DNA of 64,000 bases from Symbiodinium kawagutii (lineage: Eukaryota > Sar > Dinophyceae > Suessiales > Symbiodiniaceae): assembly GCA_009767595.1 (NCBI GenBank), contig VSDK01025442.1, forward strand, positions 17,498 to 81,497, read 5' to 3'. Shown in pieces: positions 59,505-64,000 of this stretch. Under the pieces are notes generated by a model that saw only the letters and a list, made by a program, of their open reading frames with translations, was not told the origin of the DNA and searched no databases. How positions within the stretch are numbered: the first letter of the stretch is position 1; each line of letters starts with the position of its first letter. The position numbers were made by a program, and so were the translations under genes.

Positions 59505-61808
59505 GGCAGCTAGCCGAAAAGAGCTACATGTCACAGAGCCATGAAATCCTGCCTCCCGGCAGCCTGGTTGCACAAATTCCACTTTACTCTCAGATCTCAG
59601 GTGATCACTTTTATGCCTCACATGAAAGGAGGTCCGTGCTCCACATGGACTGAGATCACCATGCATCCCTTGATGTTTGCTGTGCAGGCATCGGGCTTTA
59701 TTCGCACCCTTGATGGTGTTGACCTCTATGCGCGTTCCAACCAGTTTTCAAAGGGTGCGGACCTCAGGTTGCGGACCTATGCATCCAGGCTTTCAGCACA
59801 GGTGTCGAAACATCTTTGCCAAGCCTTGATATGACAGCCGGTGGGTGGTTTGATTTCTAATCTTCCCGAGTATTTATTAGCAAATGGTTGGTTGAAAGGG
59901 AATGAAGCCACCAACCAGACAGTATATGACAGTCACATTTGGCTTCCTGTGGCACTCTCCCAACCATTCATCACACCCAAGCCTCCTGATGTCGAAATCT
60001 TCCCGGCCCTGGCTTGGAGATGAGTCGTCCCAGCTGAGATGATAAGAAAGAGATTGAAATTGGAAGGCGCGTCACCTTCCAGGCGCAACGGTTCGGTGAG
60101 ATTTCTCGGGGTTCCTGATCATCACCTGTCCACATTCAGCTTCCAGGGATTCCAAGCGGTGCAATTCCTGGCCATGCATGGCCGTGCTGTTTTCAGATGT
60201 TTTCAGGCCGTAGATTCCTAGATTTCTAGTATCTCGGGTAGCTGGCATGGTGACATGACAGTCCCTCATGCTTTGAAGGCCAGATGGTCAGAAGACAAAA
60301 ACAGATACGAAGCACGTATCTTGGTGAAAGGAAAACATGAACATGGGACGGCGCTGTTGCAGCTGTCGAGCTGGCCTTCATGCACACTGGATTTGATGGA
60401 TTTTTGCGTTGAGAGTCAAGTGGTTGGACCGAATTCAGCAAATATTGCTTAGTTGTGAACCACCACAATTAAGCGGTCATTACCTTTCACCCTTCTGCCG
60501 GTTCCGGCATGCCTTGGCATTTCAATGCTACTACGCAAGAGTCCTGCATCGCTGCTTGAAAAGTATTGAAACATATTGAAAAGATTTGAAAAGTACTTTA
60601 TCAGGCAAAGGTGGTGTCCAAAGATGTCCAAAGCCTTTGGCACGCTTGCATCGGTATACACAGGAAGGAACACTTATTGACATCATTGTACTTGTCTCGC
60701 TGTCACTACAGTTAGCGCCCAGCACAACTGGTACAGCCTCCAAGGGTCAACCCCTAAAAGCCTCGCGAATGAACCAGGTTCTTTTCGCTAGGAATTTGCA
60801 GTTGGATCAAGCTGGGTGCAATTCATTATTTCTTGCTGAAGTCGGTGCGAGTTCGCAGGAACACCTAGTTCGTTGCAACAACCGCCGTGTCCTCCCAGGA
60901 AGCATTTCTTTAATGAAACCCACCGCGCAGTTTCCGACGGACCTCCCAGATGGGTCACTTGAAGGCAGACAGATCAGCAACTTGAAGCTATCCAGTCACT
61001 GCCATGGAAGACCTCCAAGGCCTCCACTTCCAGTGCCGGGGAAACCACAGCACTATGAGGCGGTAGCAGGCGCACTGATGGGTCTCTGTCGAGGTCGGAT
61101 GAAGGCTGTGGTTTGAGCGGTGGCACACGTTACAATGGTGAGAGAGAGAGAGAGGTGACGGCGTGCTGATCAACTTGGGGTTTCCAGAAGTTGCATTTTG
61201 GATTCTGGCGAAGCAAGGTGAAGCAAGGTGAAGCATGGTGAAGCATGGTGAAGCTCCGAATTTGAGTAGTTTGAGCAAAGCAGGACGCTTAGAATGTTAC
61301 CTGAAATTGCCAATGGCCAGCTTGCAAATGAAGCCATTCCAGGCAGCCACCTCCTCCATAGGACTACCGCACTACCATGCACTACCTGAGCCTTTGGCTT
61401 CGCCGCTGCGCCTTTGCGCTGCTGACAGGTGTGGAATACTTCTGCGATATGTGGAATTTGAACGACGCGACCGTGCGGTGGCTCCGGAAACTTCATCCTG
61501 ATGTCCAAGAACGGTTGATATCGGAAACCCGCCAGAGGATTGATGTGCAACTTGTACCTTTTAATTTTTAACCTTGTCATAGCACCAGCTTTTCAACAAC
61601 CCCGTACCCGTTCTTGCCCCCAAGTAAGCCAAGTGTCTTTCCAGTAGCAACTATGCTGGGAAGACTTCCCCAAGAAATGCGAGGATGGATAGATTTCGAA
61701 GGAATGCCAGCCCCTCCCGCACCCTACAGCAAGCTCCTCCAGTGGCACGCTCTGCCCACCTTGCTCACCAGCCGATACCACCCGTCGCTCCATCCACACC
61801 CCACGTAA
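59505..61808 (+). CDS. scattered candidate exons, one or more genes
   Basis: Exon-like pieces on the + strand: 59505-59588 (QLAEKSYMSQSHEILPPGSL), 59690-59834 after TGTGCAG (ASGFIRTLDGVDLYARSNQF to TGA), 60281-60335 (ARWSEDKNRYEARILVKG, reminiscent of a Tudor-type strand pattern), 61428-61540 after CTGACAG (GVEYFCDMWNLNDATVRWLR then KLHPDVQERLISE) and about 61650-61740 (LGRLPQEMRGWIDFEGMPAP). The 61428 piece resembles a helical motif repeated in dinoflagellate RNA-binding proteins, from memory. No junction is proven and they may belong to different genes. Confidence 0.3.
61199..61255. repeat. GGTGAAGCAW decamer tandem repeat
   Basis: Five units of GGTGAAGCAA/GGTGAAGCAT in a row, about 175 bases upstream of a candidate exon. 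Confidence 0.85.
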
Positions 61809-61809
61809 C

Positions 61810-64000
61810 ACACGGTTTTTTGAGACCAATTTGAGCTCTGGAGACATGTTATATATTTTTGGTCATGTTTGAAGTATTTTGAAGGTAAGGACGGTGATAA
61901 ATGAAGACGTGACCGGTGCATACGAGTGCAGCATGGGGCGAGTATGTTTGGCAGCTCCTTTGGGCGATTGGACACGCATCGTTTTTCAGTGGAGCGTTGC
62001 CTGTAATGGCACTGTGGTTGCAGACGGCATTAACATGCGGTGCTGTAATGATGTACAATTAATCCTCCGGGAAGTGATTCATATATTGATGGCGCTGGGG
62101 AGAGAGAGATATGTAAATGTTTAAATTGGGCTCACGCCTCCTCCATCGAGGACATAACACATTAGCTGATCCCCACGTGGTCGGGACATGGTTTCAAATG
62201 TCGCAGGGTCATCCCATCGGATCCCAGCAGAGGTTCAAGCCTTTTTTTCTTGTGTATCATAGGCTATGCCAACACAGATTTCGTTGCCGGCGGCTGTACT
62301 CTTTCCATGTAAAAATGCCAAGATTAGCTTTGGCGAAAATCTAAGAAGTGAAAGCAGAAGCCTTTAGGCTACACAAGGCATCCAGAAAAATGAAGCTTAG
62401 AAGTGAAAGCGTCCAGTCATGTCCAGTCCACATCACCATTCTTCAGGGGTTTGTGCTCGGGAAGTTCTCGGTGTTATTGTCCCATGTGCTGGGAGGTTCC
62501 CGGGAGCACTCTAACAAATCCACACCCTTGCATACAAATCCATCAACAACCGGGTGTGGATGGATGTGCATGGTGTTTGTGTAGAAACTCGGCCCTTGAT
62601 GAAGGGAGTCCAAGACTCTGCGTTGTTGTGCTTCCTGGTTAAGCATCGATGCAGACTGCTCGCGGCTCAGGAATACGATGATTCATTTGTTCCGACGCCC
62701 TTGGAGCCGGGGCAGGAGTAAAGCATGACGCAGTGCAGCGCGTGTCATTTTGTCATTGTAACCCTATCACGAGGTAGCTTCCCAAGGGCTACCTTGTTGT
62801 TAACTTTAAGTGACAAAAGGGTGGCTTGCCCCCCATTATCCCTAGTCAATGGTTTGGGATGGTTGAATTGATGGCGATCAACCATCATTAAGCATCATTA
62901 CTGGTCATTGATGAGTGGTCATTGATTCATGTGTTGAATGACTGATACAGAACTACGTGTGATATCTTAACATGCCGAGCTTATGCCCACTTCATGGTGG
63001 CCAGGAAGTGGTTTTGCACAAGTCCTGTTCAGTGGCAGTTGCACCTTGGCTGGTGTGTCGTTGGGGGAGGGGACATGCGGCTGGTTGGTTATGAATCGTT
63101 GGCGCTTACTCGTGGTGATGAATGAAGTTTTGAGCCATCATTCGTCGTCACAGTTCGTCACTCACGCTATCTAACCATCATGAATCATTATCATTCATCA
63201 CTATGTAGTCGTCACGAAGCATCATTTAGTGAGCACTAGTCTTCACAAGAGCCGCTAGCAAGCAGTGGCCATCCTTGACCATCAATCATCGTCATTGATC
63301 TTTATGAAGCTCAGTAAGCATCATTGATCAACATAAGCCATGACCAAACGTCAATGACCCTGAATCCTACATAGTCATCGTTGGCCATCTCGTGCATCAT
63401 TGGTCATTATCAGCCGTCATCAAGATAAATCATCATGTCCTCATTGACCATCATTCACCATCATCAAGCAACATGCCACTACCAAACAGAACATATCCAA
63501 ACATCATCATCAACGAACCAACCAACAGCTGGAGTCAAATGTGATCCAGCAGCTGGAAATCATATTTGATTCAATATGATTCAATGCCAGGCAGCTTTCC
63601 ACATGTTTCCACATGTTTCCACAGTTGCAATTCATGCGGATCCCAGTCATCCACCAGTGCATAATCATGGATACTGTGACGGGTTGATACGGGTTGCTGT
63701 GTTTGCCCGGACTGTGGCCCTGCCATGCTCCTAGCTTATGTCAATAGGTTGTTGGGTTCATTGCAGGCTTGTCAGTTGGCAAAGAATGGAATTACTGCTG
63801 GAATTACCACGCAAAGGCGTTGTTTAATGTGCGTAAATATATAATTGGCGTAACTATATGCAGGTATGGGGCAGCATGCAAGGCACCACTTCAAACGGCA
63901 ATTGATTGAACAATAGTTGCGCGAAGTGCATTGGTGCCAGGCAGCTCATGCGGTACTAATCCTTTCCCCCTATTACTAAACCCTCCCCCCCCGCTCCCCA
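61810..64000. other. no supported gene; CAT-rich degenerate repeats
   Basis: 62870-63530 is dominated by CATCATT, TCATTGA and ATCAAGC variants without a fixed period. The remaining short frames show no exon character. The window ends in a C-rich run. Confidence 0.45.

Overview
This window reads as nuclear DNA of a dinoflagellate, most likely a Symbiodiniaceae-type alga. Long stretches carry no gene. Coding sequence is broken into short exons whose junctions are mostly AG|G, and one well-supported intron uses a GA donor. Several proteins belong to families I know from memory as highly repeated in Symbiodinium-like genomes. Nothing looks bacterial, and no rRNA, tRNA or CRISPR array was recognised. 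All supported genes are on the + strand, as expected from the unidirectional gene blocks of dinoflagellates.

Layout. 0-1.2 kb is degenerate repeat DNA. 1.2-18.6 kb is a dense block of six same-strand intron-rich genes: a lysine-rich unknown (1.2-3.2 kb), a lysine/alanine-rich nuclear-type protein (3.4-7.1 kb), a protein resembling a cytosine-C5 methyltransferase (8.1-10.6 kb), a charged unknown (11.4-14.8 kb), a GIY-YIG/T5orf172-like protein (15.2-16.5 kb) and a large DDE-transposase-like protein (16.8-18.6 kb). This block is the best candidate for an undescribed system: a composite mobile element or its host-resident remains, joining a transposase-like, a nuclease-like and a methyltransferase-like protein.

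20.6-23.5 kb holds a two-exon, mitochondrially targeted aldehyde-dehydrogenase-fold protein. 36.2-38.1 kb holds a single-exon GT71 (Mnn1-like) glycosyltransferase with a DxD motif. The rest (23.5-36.2 kb and 38.1-64 kb) is mostly non-coding, with scattered exon-like pieces near 29.0, 35.7, 47.6, 51.5-52.4, 55.6-57.1 and 59.5-61.8 kb. It also holds microsatellites, a tandem array at 44.3-47.1 kb interrupted by a 921-bp segment with 15-bp terminal inverted repeats, and a dispersed family of about 100-bp MITE-like inverted-repeat elements. Two runs of N (41,476-41,494 and 58,951-59,180) are assembly gaps.

Exon boundaries were read by eye from frame continuity and AG|G junctions. Those given with both frame and splice support are firm; the others are approximate. 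Family assignments rest on motif recognition without any database search.
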